64,000 bases of DNA from R-RK-3 sp963834945 (lineage in GTDB: Bacteria > Pseudomonadota > Alphaproteobacteria > Rhizobiales > Rhodomicrobiaceae): assembly GCA_963834945.1 (NCBI GenBank), contig CAWIDT010000004.1:790620-854619 (forward strand). The letters are read 5' to 3'. Positions 28,026 to 37,110 of this stretch are shown here, piece after piece. How positions within the stretch are numbered: the first letter of the stretch is position 1; each line of letters starts with the position of its first letter. A program made the position numbers and the translations under genes. The notes beneath the pieces are model-generated. The model was not told where the DNA came from. It saw only the letters and a list, made by a program, of their open reading frames with translations, and did not search any database.

Positions 28026-28858
28026 CTACTTCACAGCGCCGAATGTCAGGCCGCGAACGAGTTGGCGCTGCGAGAACCAGCCCAGCACGAGTATGGGCGC
28101 GATGGCAAGCGTCGAAGCGGCGGACAGCTTGGCCCAGAACAGCCCTTCCGGGCTGGAATAGGACGCGATGAAGGCGGTCAGTGGCGCCGCATCGGCTGCC
28201 GTGAGGTTGAGCGTCCAGAACGCCTCGTTCCAGGCCAGGATGATGTTGAGCAGCAGCGTCGAGGCGATGCCGGGAATGGCCATCGGGATCAGCACATAGA
28301 CGATCTCCTTGCCGAGCGAGGCGCCGTCCATGCGCGCCGCTTCCAGGATGTCGCTGGGGATGTCCTTGAAATAGGTGTAGAGCATCCAGACGATGATCGG
28401 CAGGTTGATCATGGTCAGCACGATGACGAGGCCGAGCCGGGTATCGAGCAGCCCGAAATCGCGATAGACCAGATAGATCGGCACCAGCACCCCGACCGGC
28501 GGCAGCATCTTGGTGGAGAGCATCCACATCAGGATGTCCTTGGTGCGCTTCGTCGGCGAGAAGGCCATCGCCCAGGCGGCGGGAACGGCGATGACGAGGC
28601 CGATGAGCGTCGAGCCGAAGGAGATGATCACCGAATTCATGACGTGCTTGAGATAGTCGGAGCGGCTCTGCACTTCGACGTAATTTTCCGTCGTCCAGTT
28701 GAAGAACAGGAAGGAGGGCGGCGATTGGCGATCGCTTCGCCTTCGGTTTTGAAGCTGGTGAGGAACGTCCACAGGATCGGGAAGAAGATGATAAAGCCGA
28801 TGCTCCAGCCGATGACGGTGAAAACCAGCTTGCGGTTGGTCGAGACAGCGCGCGCCAT
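28026..28858 (-). CDS. smoG: Polyol ABC transporter permease (SmoG type), one frameshift
   Basis: The N-terminus MARAVSTNRKLVFTVIGWSI with membrane helix IIFFPILWTFLTSF is followed after a shift near 28730 by FLFFNWTTENYVEV and the permease core. The EAA loop is LEAARMDGASLGKEIVYVLI, and it ends QLVRGLTFGAVK, the normal C-terminus of MalG-type permeases. Corrected length is about 276 residues. It forms the channel together with the SmoF-type permease, whose gene ends four bases upstream. Confidence 0.82.
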
Positions 28859-28861
28859 GGC

Positions 28862-29734
28862 TCAGGTCTCCAGATTCTTGCCGATGAGCCGGATGAGGAA
28901 TATCGCGACGATATTAGCCAGGATCACCGCGACGATGCCGCCCGCCGACGCGCTGCCCACATCGAATTGCAGCAGCGCCTGGGTATAGATGAGATAGGTG
29001 ATGTTGGTGCTGGCATTGCCGGGACCGCCCGAAGTGGTGACGAGGATTTCGGCGAAAACGCTCAGCAGGAAAATGGTCTCGATCAGGATGACGACGGTGA
29101 TGGCGCGTGCCAGATGCGGCAGCACGATATAGATGAGCCGCGAAACCGCGCTGGCGCCATCCATTTCCGCGGCTTCCTGCTGCTCCTCATCCAGCGACTG
29201 CAGCGCCGTGAGCAGGATGAGCGTCGCGAAAGGCAGCCATTGCCAGGCGACGATCAGGATGATCGAAAACAGCGGCACCTGGGCCAGCCAGTCCACCGGC
29301 TGCAATCCGACGCTGCGGGCGAGCCATGCAAATAGCCCGTAGACCGGATGCATCAGCATATTCTTCCACACCAGCGCCGAAACCGTCGGCATGACGAAGA
29401 ACGGCGCAACCACCAGCAGCCGCACGATGGTCTGGCCGAAGAAGGGCTGATCCAGCAGCAGCGCCAGGAACAAGCCGCCGCCGACCGTGATCAGCAGCAC
29501 CCCGCCCACCAGCAGCAGCGTGTTGATCAGCGCCGTAATGAAGGCCGGATCGGTGAGGAAGTAGCGGTAATTGAAAAAGCCGGTCCACTCCTCCATGCCC
29601 GGCATCAGCAGATTGTAGCGCAGGAAGGAGAAATACAGCGTCATGCACAAGGGCACGATCATCCAGGCGAACAGGAGGATAACCGCGGGGGACATCATAA
29701 GGCGGGCGGTGGATTGGCTATGCAAGGTCGCCAT
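28862..29734 (-). CDS. smoF: Polyol ABC transporter permease (SmoF type)
   Basis: 290 residues from ATG 29734. Six predicted helices include AVILLFAWMIVPLCMTLYFS and the C-terminal IVAVILANIVAIFLIRLIG. The EAA loop is QEAAEMDGASAVSRLIYIVL. This is the MalF-like partner in the sugar-alcohol transporter with the binding protein at 29981-31295, SmoG and SmoK. The only intact transporter gene of this set. Confidence 0.87.
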   Translation of the reverse strand: MATLHSQSTARLMMSPAVILLFAWMIVPLCMTLYFSFLRYNLLMPGMEEWTGFFNYRYFLTDPAFITALINTLLLVGGVLLITVGGGLFLALLLDQPFFGQTIVRLLVVAPFFVMPTVSALVWKNMLMHPVYGLFAWLARSVGLQPVDWLAQVPLFSIILIVAWQWLPFATLILLTALQSLDEEQQEAAEMDGASAVSRLIYIVLPHLARAITVVILIETIFLLSVFAEILVTTSGGPGNASTNITYLIYTQALLQFDVGSASAGGIVAVILANIVAIFLIRLIGKNLET

Positions 29735-29789
29735 GAGGGTTCTCGCAGCTTCAGGGGCTTTGGGCGATCTACGTCAGCGCGCCTCCCGT

Positions 29790-29865
29790 GTCATCCCCGA
29801 GAAAAGCGAGGATCCAGTAAGCCTGAGGCTGCGGAGTCCTGGGTCCCCGCTTTCGCGGGGATGAC
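29790..29865. repeat. Dispersed palindromic repeat
   Basis: GTCATCCCCGAGAAAAGCGA at the left and CCCCGCTTTCGCGGGGATGAC at the right are inverted with respect to each other, with a hairpin CCCCGC-TTTC-GCGGGG inside. A related copy lies at 41631-41706. It sits between the binding-protein gene and smoF, where it may protect the more abundant binding-protein mRNA. Confidence 0.75.
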
Positions 29866-29980
29866 ATTTTGCGTGAGGAAACCCGATCGGATCGGCAAGC
29901 CGCGCCGGATTTCGCCGAAGGTCGTAGCGGGCCGCCCGGGTAGTAGCTGGGGTCGGGCGGCCCGCGTCGGGAGGAGCGCT

Positions 29981-31295
29981 CTATTTGATGTAGCCGCCCT
30001 TGGTCATTTCGCGCTCGGTCAGGGACTGCGCGTTCTTGAGAGCGGTATCCACCGACTCGGTCCCGGCGAGCGCCGCCGAGAATTGCTGGCCCACCGCCGT
30101 GCCGATGCCTTGGAATTCCGGGATGGCAACGAACTGCACGCCCGTATAAGGCACCGGCTTGACCGTCGGGTGGGTCGGATCGGCAGCCTTGATGGACTCC
30201 AGCGTCATCTTGGCGAAAGGCGCCGCTTCCTGATATTTGGGATTGTCATAGAGCGACTTGCGCGTGCCGGGCGGGACGTTGGCCCAGCCTTCTTTCGATG
30301 CAACCAGCTCGGCATAGCCTTTGCCCGTTGCCCAATCGATGAACTTCTCGGCCGCATCGACCTTCTTGGAACCCGCCGGGATGGCCAGCGACCAAGCCCA
30401 CAGCCAGTTGCCGCGTTTGCCAAGACCATTGTCCGGCGCAAGCGCGAAGCCGACCTTGTCAGCAACCTTGGAATCCTTCGGGTTGGTCACGAAAGAGGCC
30501 GCGACCGTCGCGTCGATCCACATGCCGCATTTGCCGGACTGGAACAGCGCCAGATTCTCGTTGAAGCCGTTCGACGACGCACCGGGAGGGCCTGCGTCTT
30601 TCATCAGGTCGATGTAGAAGGTGAGGGTCTTCTTCCATTCCGGCGTGTCGAATTGCGGCTTCCACTTCTCGTCGAACCAGCGCGCGCCGAAGGAATTGGA
30701 CATGGCGGTGAGGAACGCCATGTTCTCGCCCCAGCCGGCTTTGCCGCGCAGGCAGATGCCGTAGATTTCGTCTTTCTTGTCGGTCATCTTGCGGGCGGCG
30801 TCGGCGATGAAGTCCCAGGTCGGCGCGTCGGGCATTTTGAGCCCGGCCTTCTCGAACAGGTCCTTGCGGTACATCACCATCGAGCTTTCGCCGTAGAACG
30901 GCGCGGCATAGAGCTTGCCTTCGTAGGACAGTCCGTCGCGGATGGCGGGCAAGCAGGTCGTTGACATCGTAATCGGCGCCCAGATTGTCGAGCGGCACGA
31001 GCCATTTCTGCTTCGCCCAGATCGGCACTTCATAGGTGCCGATGGTCATGATGTCGTACTGGCCGCCTTTGGTGGCGATGTCGGTCGTCACCTTCTGGCG
31101 CAGGATGTTTTCCTCCATCGTCACCCATTCGACAGTGATGCCCGGATTCTTGGCGGTGAAATCATCCGTCAGCTTCTGCATCCGGATCATATCGCCATTG
31201 TTCACGGTAGCGATGGTGAGTTTGGTGTCGGCAAGAGCGGTGCCCGCCATCAGCAAGATGGAACAGGCGCCCAAGATTATGGGCCTGAAATGCAT
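29981..31295 (-). CDS. smoE: Periplasmic polyol-binding protein (SmoE type), one frameshift
   Basis: ATG 31295 opens MHFRPIILGACSILLMAGTA with an ALA-D cleavage site, so the protein is exported. The mature part reads TKLTIATVNNGDMIRMQKLT, QYDIMTIGTYEVPIWAKQKW, and after a +1 shift near 30955 PAIRDGLSYEGKLYAAPFYG to the end. Corrected length of 437 residues matches family 1 solute-binding proteins of sorbitol/mannitol transporters. It follows the SorC regulator by 38 bases. Confidence 0.85.
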
Positions 31296-31333
31296 CGGCT
31301 TCCTCCCTATCGTTTTTTGAGCATTTGCTTATG

Positions 31334-32456
31334 TTAAGAGCAATTACTCACCAACAATTGGCTTGCGTCAAGCCGATTTCGTTGCTGCACCGCACCATAT
31401 ATCGAGTTTCGGACATGAATTCGAGACAGCTTGCCCAGCAAAGGCAAGACGGTTAGATCGTCGCCGAGCAATTTTTCGGCGGTCCACTCATCCGTAATCA
31501 ACCCATTCACCAGCCCGCCCTTCACGGCGGCTTTTAGACCGGGAAGCTTGGCCGGACCTTTCGCCGTCGCAATGACCAGGCATCGGCCGGTGGACGGGAT
31601 CGGCGCACTCGCGACGCGATCGTTGGTGATGCCGCAGATCAGCCGTGCATGGGCGTCGAAGGCCCAGCCGGTGATCTCGCCGACCGCGCCGGCCTTCTGC
31701 AGCGCCTTCAACTCGGCGCGCGTGACGAACCCGTCCTCATGCAGCGGCGCGTTCGGCCCAAGATCGCCGACGCCGACAAAGGCGATGTCGGCGCTGCGCC
31801 GCCAGCGCCAGCGTCGCATGGATCATCGGCTGGCCGTGCAGCAGGTCGCGTTCCTCGGCGGAGGAGGCGATGACCGGCAGCGACATCGGGAAATGCCGCG
31901 CCTTGACCACATCGGCCATGGTGAAGATGACGCTGTAGAACGCGGCCGAGCCGTCCGGCGCGATATTGCCGGTCAGCGAGACGATCTTCTTGTCCGGGGC
32001 ATCGATCGGCGGCAGCAGCTCGATGGCGGCCTTAAGCGTGCGGCCGGTGCCGATTGCGATGATCGCCTTCGCCCGGCGACCTGCAGCCGCCGCTCGATCT
32101 CGGCCGAAGCGGCGTTGGCGACGCCCAGCGTGGTCGAATTCGGAGGCCGGATCGGTGGGGACGACCTCCACCAGTTGCAGCCCGAAATGGGTCTTGAGCC
32201 GTCCGGCAAGATCGAGGCATTTGGCGATCGGGTGATCGAGCCGGACCTTGACCAGACCTTCGGACACCGCCAGCGCCACCAGCCGCTGCGCCGACTGGCG
32301 GGAGATACCGAGCTTGTTGGCAATCTCGTCCTGCGTGTTGCCGGCGATATAATACAGCCACCCGGCCCGCGCCGCGTCGTCAAGGCGCGCATCGCCGTTT
32401 TCTTTGCGCTTGTTCAAGGCCGAGGCTCCATGACGATGCTCCCGGTCATTTGTCAT
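31334..32456 (-). CDS. smoC: SorC/DeoR-type sugar-responsive regulator (frameshifted)
   Basis: From ATG 32456 the N-terminal helix-turn-helix is GNTQDEIANKLGISRQSAQR (about residues 40-60). The C-terminal effector domain has AIIAIGTGRTLKAAIELLPP, KKIVSLTGNIAPDGSA and ADIAFVGVGDLGPNAPLHED, the SorC sugar-phosphate-binding signature. At least three one-base shifts occur (near 32130, 32075 and 31800). It heads the polyol operon on the same strand, so it most likely controls it in response to the polyol or its phosphate. About 45 C-terminal residues extend beyond usual SorC length and may be due to another shift. Confidence 0.75.
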
Positions 32457-32688
32457 ACTTTTTGCCGCGGATGCAACCTTACCACGAAACGTGCCGCCCG
32501 GCTTTCCGCTCAGTGGACGGCGACCGCCGCGCCGCAGTCCGGTGGGACCGTGGTGCAAGTCTTAGCGGATGAAGAATAACGCCCGATTGACCCCGCGAGG
32601 CAAATTGCGTGCGCAGCGCCGTGTCCCAAAACGTGCCAATCGTTGAGCGGTAACAAACCGGCGAGCACTAAAGGCTAAGCGTCCGCCG
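32457..32688. other. Intergenic region upstream of the polyol regulator
   Basis: No gene recognised. The promoter of the SorC-headed operon should lie here; no clear operator palindrome was found by eye. Confidence 0.35.
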
Positions 32689-33525
32689 TCAGGCCTTGAT
32701 GAGGCCCTGCGGCGCGGCGCAGGGCCTCAATGCCGTTTCGGCGAAGAACGCCTCGAAATGGGCGCGGAGTGTGCCAGCCCAACCAGCCTCAAGGCTATCG
32801 GCTTCGGCAAGCGTGCAAGGCCATTCCGTTGGGCCGGGCAGCACGTCCTGCCGGACCGGCACGCCGGCGGCGCGCAGATGCCGCGCATAGGCAAGGGACT
32901 CATCCCGCATCGGATCGTCCTCCGCCGTCAGGATCAGCGCAGGGGCGACGCCCGCGAGGCGCGAGGAGCCCAGCGGCGCCGCATAGGGATGGCAGGCCTT
33001 ATCCGCGGTGCCGAGATATTGATGCCATCCATCCGCCCATTTACAGCCGACCGGCCCGGCCGCGGCCTTGCGCACCGATTCCGTCGCGAGGCGGGCATCC
33101 AGCATCGGCGACAGCAGAATCTGGCCCGCGAGCGTTGGCGCCCGCTGATCGCGTGCCATCAGCGCCAATCCGGCGGCGAGATTGCCGCCCGCCTCCTCGC
33201 CCGCGACTAACAGGGGCGACTTGCGGCCCGCGAATGTCCCGCGCCTCTGCCAAATCATCGTCAGAGCCTGAAACAGCAATTCCAGCGTCTGCGGAAACAC
33301 CGAGTGCGGTGCCAGCGGATAATCCGCCGACAAGACCGTCGCGCCCGCCTCGGCGAGCAGCGTCGCGACCGGCTGCCCCATGTCCGGCGACCCGGCGACG
33401 AAGGCTCCGGCGTGCAGATGCAAAATCAACGGCGTATAGAGCATCGCCGGCCGGTTCGCGTAGATCCGGAGGCCGAGCTTATGCCCGCCCAAGTCCAATA
33501 TTTCATCCCTCATCGCTACGGTCAT
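32689..33525 (-). CDS. Alpha/beta-hydrolase-fold protein of the HSL/esterase type, catalytic residues missing
   Basis: 278 residues from ATG 33525, preceded by GGAAGGG. The oxyanion motif is HLHAGAF (HGGG in active relatives). The nucleophile elbow reads VAGEEAGGN where active enzymes have GDSAGGN, so Ser is replaced by Glu111. The acid D204 in TAEDDPMRDE is kept, but the usual catalytic His near residue 233 is absent (GPTEWPC). The fold seems intact and the frame clean, so this is probably a non-hydrolytic homologue. It is divergent from a LysR regulator, which probably controls it. Confidence 0.7.
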   Translation of the reverse strand: MTVAMRDEILDLGGHKLGLRIYANRPAMLYTPLILHLHAGAFVAGSPDMGQPVATLLAEAGATVLSADYPLAPHSVFPQTLELLFQALTMIWQRRGTFAGRKSPLLVAGEEAGGNLAAGLALMARDQRAPTLAGQILLSPMLDARLATESVRKAAAGPVGCKWADGWHQYLGTADKACHPYAAPLGSSRLAGVAPALILTAEDDPMRDESLAYARHLRAAGVPVRQDVLPGPTEWPCTLAEADSLEAGWAGTLRAHFEAFFAETALRPCAAPQGLIKA

Positions 33526-33707
33526 CAAAATGTCCCTTCCGGGCGCCAGACGGCGGCGCACGGAACATCCTTGCAGCTCCGCGCCGCTTCGTCATAGAAG
33601 GTGGTGTTAGCTAATACAGAAATAAACATGCACGTTCCACCCTCATTGTTCCTGAATGGGAATAATGTTAGCCTGCGTCACGTTCAGCTCCTTAGCGGAA
33701 TTCTATC
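33526..33707. promoter_or_regulatory. Divergent promoter region between hydrolase-like gene and lysR
   Basis: 182 bases between two divergent starts. LysR regulators usually bind such regions at T-N11-A sites and control both genes. I could not single out the operator by eye. Confidence 0.45.
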
Positions 33708-34637
33708 ATGGATCAACTCGCCGCCATGCGGGCTTTTGCGCGCGTTGTCGAGGCCGGCTCATTTACGCGCGCCGCCAATGTGCTGCAGATGCCCAAAGCG
33801 AGCCTTACAAAGCTCATTCAGGGGCTGGAAGGCCATCTGCGCACCCAGCTTCTGCATCGGACCACCCGGCGGGTGAATGTGACGCCGGACGGCGCCGCCT
33901 ATTATGAACGCGCCATGCGCCTGCTCGCCGATCTCGACGAACTCGACGGCAGCATGACCCAGTCGCAGGTCTCGCCCTCCGGCCGGCTGCGGGTCGATGC
34001 GGGCACCGCCGTCGCGCGGCACTGCATCGTGCCATCGCTGCACCGCTTTCAGGAACGCTATCCCGACATCCACATCGATCTGGGCGTGACCGACCGGCCG
34101 GTGGACCTGATCGGCGAGAATGTCGACTGCGTGATCCGCGGCGGCACGCTCACCGACCAGTCGTTCATTGCCCGCCGCATCGCCGAGCTTGAATTCGTCA
34201 CCTGCGCCTCGCCGAGCTATATCCAGCGCCACGGCGAGCCGCGGCACCCGAGCGATCTGGAGGACAGCCACTTCGTCGTCGGCTATTTCGGCACCCGCAC
34301 CGGCCGGCCGCAGTCGCTCAACTTCAGCGCAAAGGGGGAGCGGCTCGAGCTTTCCGGCCGCTCGCTGATCGCCGTGAACGACAGCAACGCCTATGCGACG
34401 GCGGGCGTCGCCGGCCTCGGGCTGATCCAGGCACCGCGATTCATGGTGCAGCAGGAGCTGGAGGCCGGCGCCCTGCGGCCGGTGCTGACGGACTGGACGA
34501 CGGACAGCCTGCCGCTTTACGTCGTCTATCCGCCCAACACGCATCTGAGCAACCGGCTGCGCGTCTTCGTCGACTGGGTCGCCGACCTGTTCGCCACGGA
34601 TGAAACCCTTTCCAGGCGCTCGGCGCGGGCAAGATAG
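33708..34637 (+). CDS. LysR-family transcriptional regulator
   Basis: 309 residues. The N-terminal winged helix-turn-helix is LAAMRAFARVVEAGSFTRAA then MPKASLTKLIQGLEGHLRTQ. The effector domain (about 90-290) has PSGRLRVDAGTAVARHCIVP and the C-terminal GLGLIQAPRFMVQQELEAGA, the layout of the large CrgA/DmlR-like LysR subgroup. Divergent arrangement suggests control of the hydrolase-like gene and itself. The effector is unknown. Intact. Confidence 0.88.
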   Translation: MDQLAAMRAFARVVEAGSFTRAANVLQMPKASLTKLIQGLEGHLRTQLLHRTTRRVNVTPDGAAYYERAMRLLADLDELDGSMTQSQVSPSGRLRVDAGTAVARHCIVPSLHRFQERYPDIHIDLGVTDRPVDLIGENVDCVIRGGTLTDQSFIARRIAELEFVTCASPSYIQRHGEPRHPSDLEDSHFVVGYFGTRTGRPQSLNFSAKGERLELSGRSLIAVNDSNAYATAGVAGLGLIQAPRFMVQQELEAGALRPVLTDWTTDSLPLYVVYPPNTHLSNRLRVFVDWVADLFATDETLSRRSARAR

Positions 34638-34743
34638 CATCGCCGGACGCGAAGGCCAGCTTCCCACCTCAGCTTCGCCCAAATTTGCAACTAGCCATTG
34701 AAACTGCTACGCCGCTCTCACCTCGGCGCAGGGAGACGATCCG

Positions 34744-35421
34744 ATGCTACACTCGGGGCGCATGGCTTCATGGCTTTTGTGGGCGTCGCTGCTGCTGATC
34801 GGCCTGTGCGCCCCGGCCGGGGTCTGCGCGCACCCCCATGTCTGGGTCACGGTGGAGACGGAGGTGGTTTACGACGCGCAGCACGCGATCACCGGCTTTC
34901 GTCACAAATGGACGTTCGACGAAGCCTATTCGCTCTTTGCTGTCGAAGGGCGCGATCTGAATAATGACGGCGTATATGATCGCGACGAGTTGAAAGAGCT
35001 GGCCGACGTCAATGTCGAATCGTTGAAGGAGTTCGAGTATTTCACCTTTCCAAGGGTCGCCAACAAATTGATTGATCGCGGTCCGCCGAAAGATTACTGG
35101 CTCGAATTCCACGACGGTTTGCTGACGCTGTTCTTCACCTTGCCGCTCACAACGCCCATACCGGCAGCCAAGGTCAAGGATTTTACCTTTGCCGTCTACG
35201 ATCCGACATTTTACGTCGATTTCACCTTCGCCAAGGACAATCCCGTTCGCCTGAGCGCCGCCCCTGCGCATTGCAAGCCGGTGATCACGATGCCGGATTC
35301 GAGCAAGATCAAGCAAAACAGTCAGGCGCTCAGCGCTGCCGCCGCGGGCCAGCTCGACATGTCACAGAGCATCGCCGAGGAATATGCCGCCTCTGTGCGC
35401 ATCGCTTGCCCGGCGACGTGA
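34744..35421 (+). CDS. DUF1007 family exported protein
   Basis: 225 residues from ATG 34744 (34762 is an alternative). The N-terminal segment MASWLLWASLLLIGLCAPAG with VCAHPHVWV following is a signal peptide, and AHPHVWV is the start signature of DUF1007. A calcium-binding-like DLNNDGVYDRDEL loop lies near residue 75. Family members often accompany nickel/cobalt or zinc efflux proteins, but no such gene is adjacent. Convergent with fliG, 26 bases apart. Function unproven. Confidence 0.8.
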   Translation: MLHSGRMASWLLWASLLLIGLCAPAGVCAHPHVWVTVETEVVYDAQHAITGFRHKWTFDEAYSLFAVEGRDLNNDGVYDRDELKELADVNVESLKEFEYFTFPRVANKLIDRGPPKDYWLEFHDGLLTLFFTLPLTTPIPAAKVKDFTFAVYDPTFYVDFTFAKDNPVRLSAAPAHCKPVITMPDSSKIKQNSQALSAAAAGQLDMSQSIAEEYAASVRIACPAT

Positions 35422-35447
35422 CCCCTGGAGCGGCTGCCGCCCGGCGG

Positions 35448-36467
35448 CTACTCCTCTTCGCCGTGAATGTCGATCAGCCCTTTTTCCGAAAGCTCCAGAG
35501 CCAGGTCGGCAATGCTGCGCCGGGCTTTCATCACATCGCGCTGAGGCGGCTTGACCCCGCTCGTCAACTCCTGCTCGATCATGCGGCGGGCTCGCGCTCC
35601 AAGTGACGCCAGGATCAGGTCCGACAACCCTTTCTCGGCGTCGTACAGCGCCAGAATGACGCGCTCCGGCGGAATTTGGTCGAACAGCTTCGCCACCGCA
35701 TCGGGACGCAGCTTGGCGATGTCGTCGAAGGTAAAGAGCAGTCCCTTCACCTTTTCCGCTTCCTTCGGGCGGTATTCGTTCAGCGCGGTGAACACTTCGT
35801 CCATATGTTCGCGGCTCATGCGATTGATGATGTCGGCGATCCGGGCGTGCACTTCCACGGTGGCGGTCCCGGCGCCCTTGTGCAGCAACTCCTCGTGCAG
35901 TGATGTTTCGATGATCGCGATCGGCTCATCCATGACGTGCTTCATCGTCAGCATCCGCCGCATCAGGTCCGATCTGAGCGCGTTCGGCATCGCTTCGAGC
36001 ACGGCCGCCGCCATGACGGGCGCCGCCCTGGACAGCACGAAGGCTGCGATTTGGGGATGTTCTTTCGTCAGATATTGGGCCACCGGCGCAGGCGGCATTT
36101 TCGTCAGTCTGTCCCAGACCGCGCGTTTGTCGCCTTCCCCCGAGAGGGCCAGCATGATCCTGGCCATGACGTCGGGCTCGACGAGGCCGGTCAAGAGTTG
36201 TTCGACCTCGCCCGCCGTGCCATGCAGATCGGCACCGGCGCCGATGTTCGCGGTGAAGTCGGTGATCAGTTCGTCGAGCGTCGTCCGGGTGACGGTGCCG
36301 AGCGAAGCAGCGGATTCGGCGACCGACCTGATCTCCTCCTCCTCGAAATGCTTGAGCACCCGCGTCGCGAATGGCTTGCCCATGGCCAGAAGCAGGGCGG
36401 CGGCCTTGTCGCGCCCGCTCAAGACCCGCTTCGCCGATGACGGCGTTGCAGGATCAGCCCTGGCCAT
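35448..36467 (-). CDS. fliG: Flagellar motor switch protein FliG
   Basis: 339 residues from ATG 36467. The N-terminal domain has LSGRDKAAALLLAMGKPFAT; the middle domain has the EHPQIAAFVLSRAAP motif (FliG EHPQ); the C-terminal domain contains LLFTFDDIAKL and DLILASLGARARRMIEQEL. FliG forms the rotor ring that contacts MotA and switches direction. It is the last gene of the minus-strand flagellar block and is separated from the gene above by a palindromic repeat. Intact. Confidence 0.92.
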   Translation of the reverse strand: MARADPATPSSAKRVLSGRDKAAALLLAMGKPFATRVLKHFEEEEIRSVAESAASLGTVTRTTLDELITDFTANIGAGADLHGTAGEVEQLLTGLVEPDVMARIMLALSGEGDKRAVWDRLTKMPPAPVAQYLTKEHPQIAAFVLSRAAPVMAAAVLEAMPNALRSDLMRRMLTMKHVMDEPIAIIETSLHEELLHKGAGTATVEVHARIADIINRMSREHMDEVFTALNEYRPKEAEKVKGLLFTFDDIAKLRPDAVAKLFDQIPPERVILALYDAEKGLSDLILASLGARARRMIEQELTSGVKPPQRDVMKARRSIADLALELSEKGLIDIHGEEE

Positions 36468-36517
36468 GTCCGTTACCTTTCGGGCCGGCGCCCGCTCTGT
36501 TCCCGTCGCACCCTGGT

Positions 36518-36623
36518 CTAGAGCCTTTTCCGCTCCGATCGAATCGGAGCGCAGCTCCAACTGTCAGTCCGGTCGCATTTTCTCGACGCAAACCGGCACC
36601 CGCTTTGCTGGAAAATGCTCTAG
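36518..36623. repeat. Rhizobial-type palindromic intergenic element
   Basis: Bounded by inverted CTAGAGC (36518-36524) and GCTCTAG (36617-36623). Inside is the palindrome GCTCCGATCGAATCGGAGC (36532-36550) and a GGAAAATGCTCTAG end typical of RIME-like elements in Rhizobiales. The TAG stop of the upstream gene (36620-36622) lies within its terminal repeat. Confidence 0.7.
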
Positions 36624-37105
36624 GCAAAGCCGCCGCTCCGCTCCAAGGCGCCGCTGCGGAATTTATCCTGCGGCAGATAGGTCAGCTCCTGAACCAGCAC
36701 CTCCTGAACGAAATCGGGGCCGAAGCGCGCATTGACATTGTCCTTGATAGTTTTCCCCAAGGCGGAAAAATCCGGCTTCTGCGGGTCACGGAAATCGATG
36801 GCGGTGCCGCTGTAGATGACTTTGAATGCCTCGTCGACCAGATAGATGTCGGGCTTCACCGTCATGGCCTTCAGCGCGTCGGTTTTGATGCTGAACACGA
36901 ACTGCGCCAGCACATAGCCCTTGAGGGCCCCGTTGGCGATGACGGGAACGTTGATCCGCTTCGTCTGAACCTGTGTGGTCTCCACCTTGGCCGGACCGGC
37001 GTCGGCGGCCTTTTGCGTCTGCTGCGCCTGCCACATCATCACGCCGTAGGAGGCGCCGAGCGTCACGCCGGTAATCCAAAGACCCAGGAGAATATATTTG
37101 ATCAC
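36620..37105 (-). CDS. Membrane-anchored flagellar-locus protein of unknown role (FliL-like layout)
   Basis: 161 residues. One N-terminal membrane helix, YILLGLWITGVTLGASYGVM, is followed by a linker and a periplasmic domain (VPVIANGALKGYVLAQFVFS). This layout recalls FliL, which sits near stators, but I see no secure FliL signature, so the name is not applied. It lies between flgN-like and fliG genes. The stop codon is provided by the palindromic repeat downstream. Intact. Confidence 0.5.
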   Translation of the reverse strand: MIKYILLGLWITGVTLGASYGVMMWQAQQTQKAADAGPAKVETTQVQTKRINVPVIANGALKGYVLAQFVFSIKTDALKAMTVKPDIYLVDEAFKVIYSGTAIDFRDPQKPDFSALGKTIKDNVNARFGPDFVQEVLVQELTYLPQDKFRSGALERSGGFA

Positions 37106-37110
37106 TGCGC

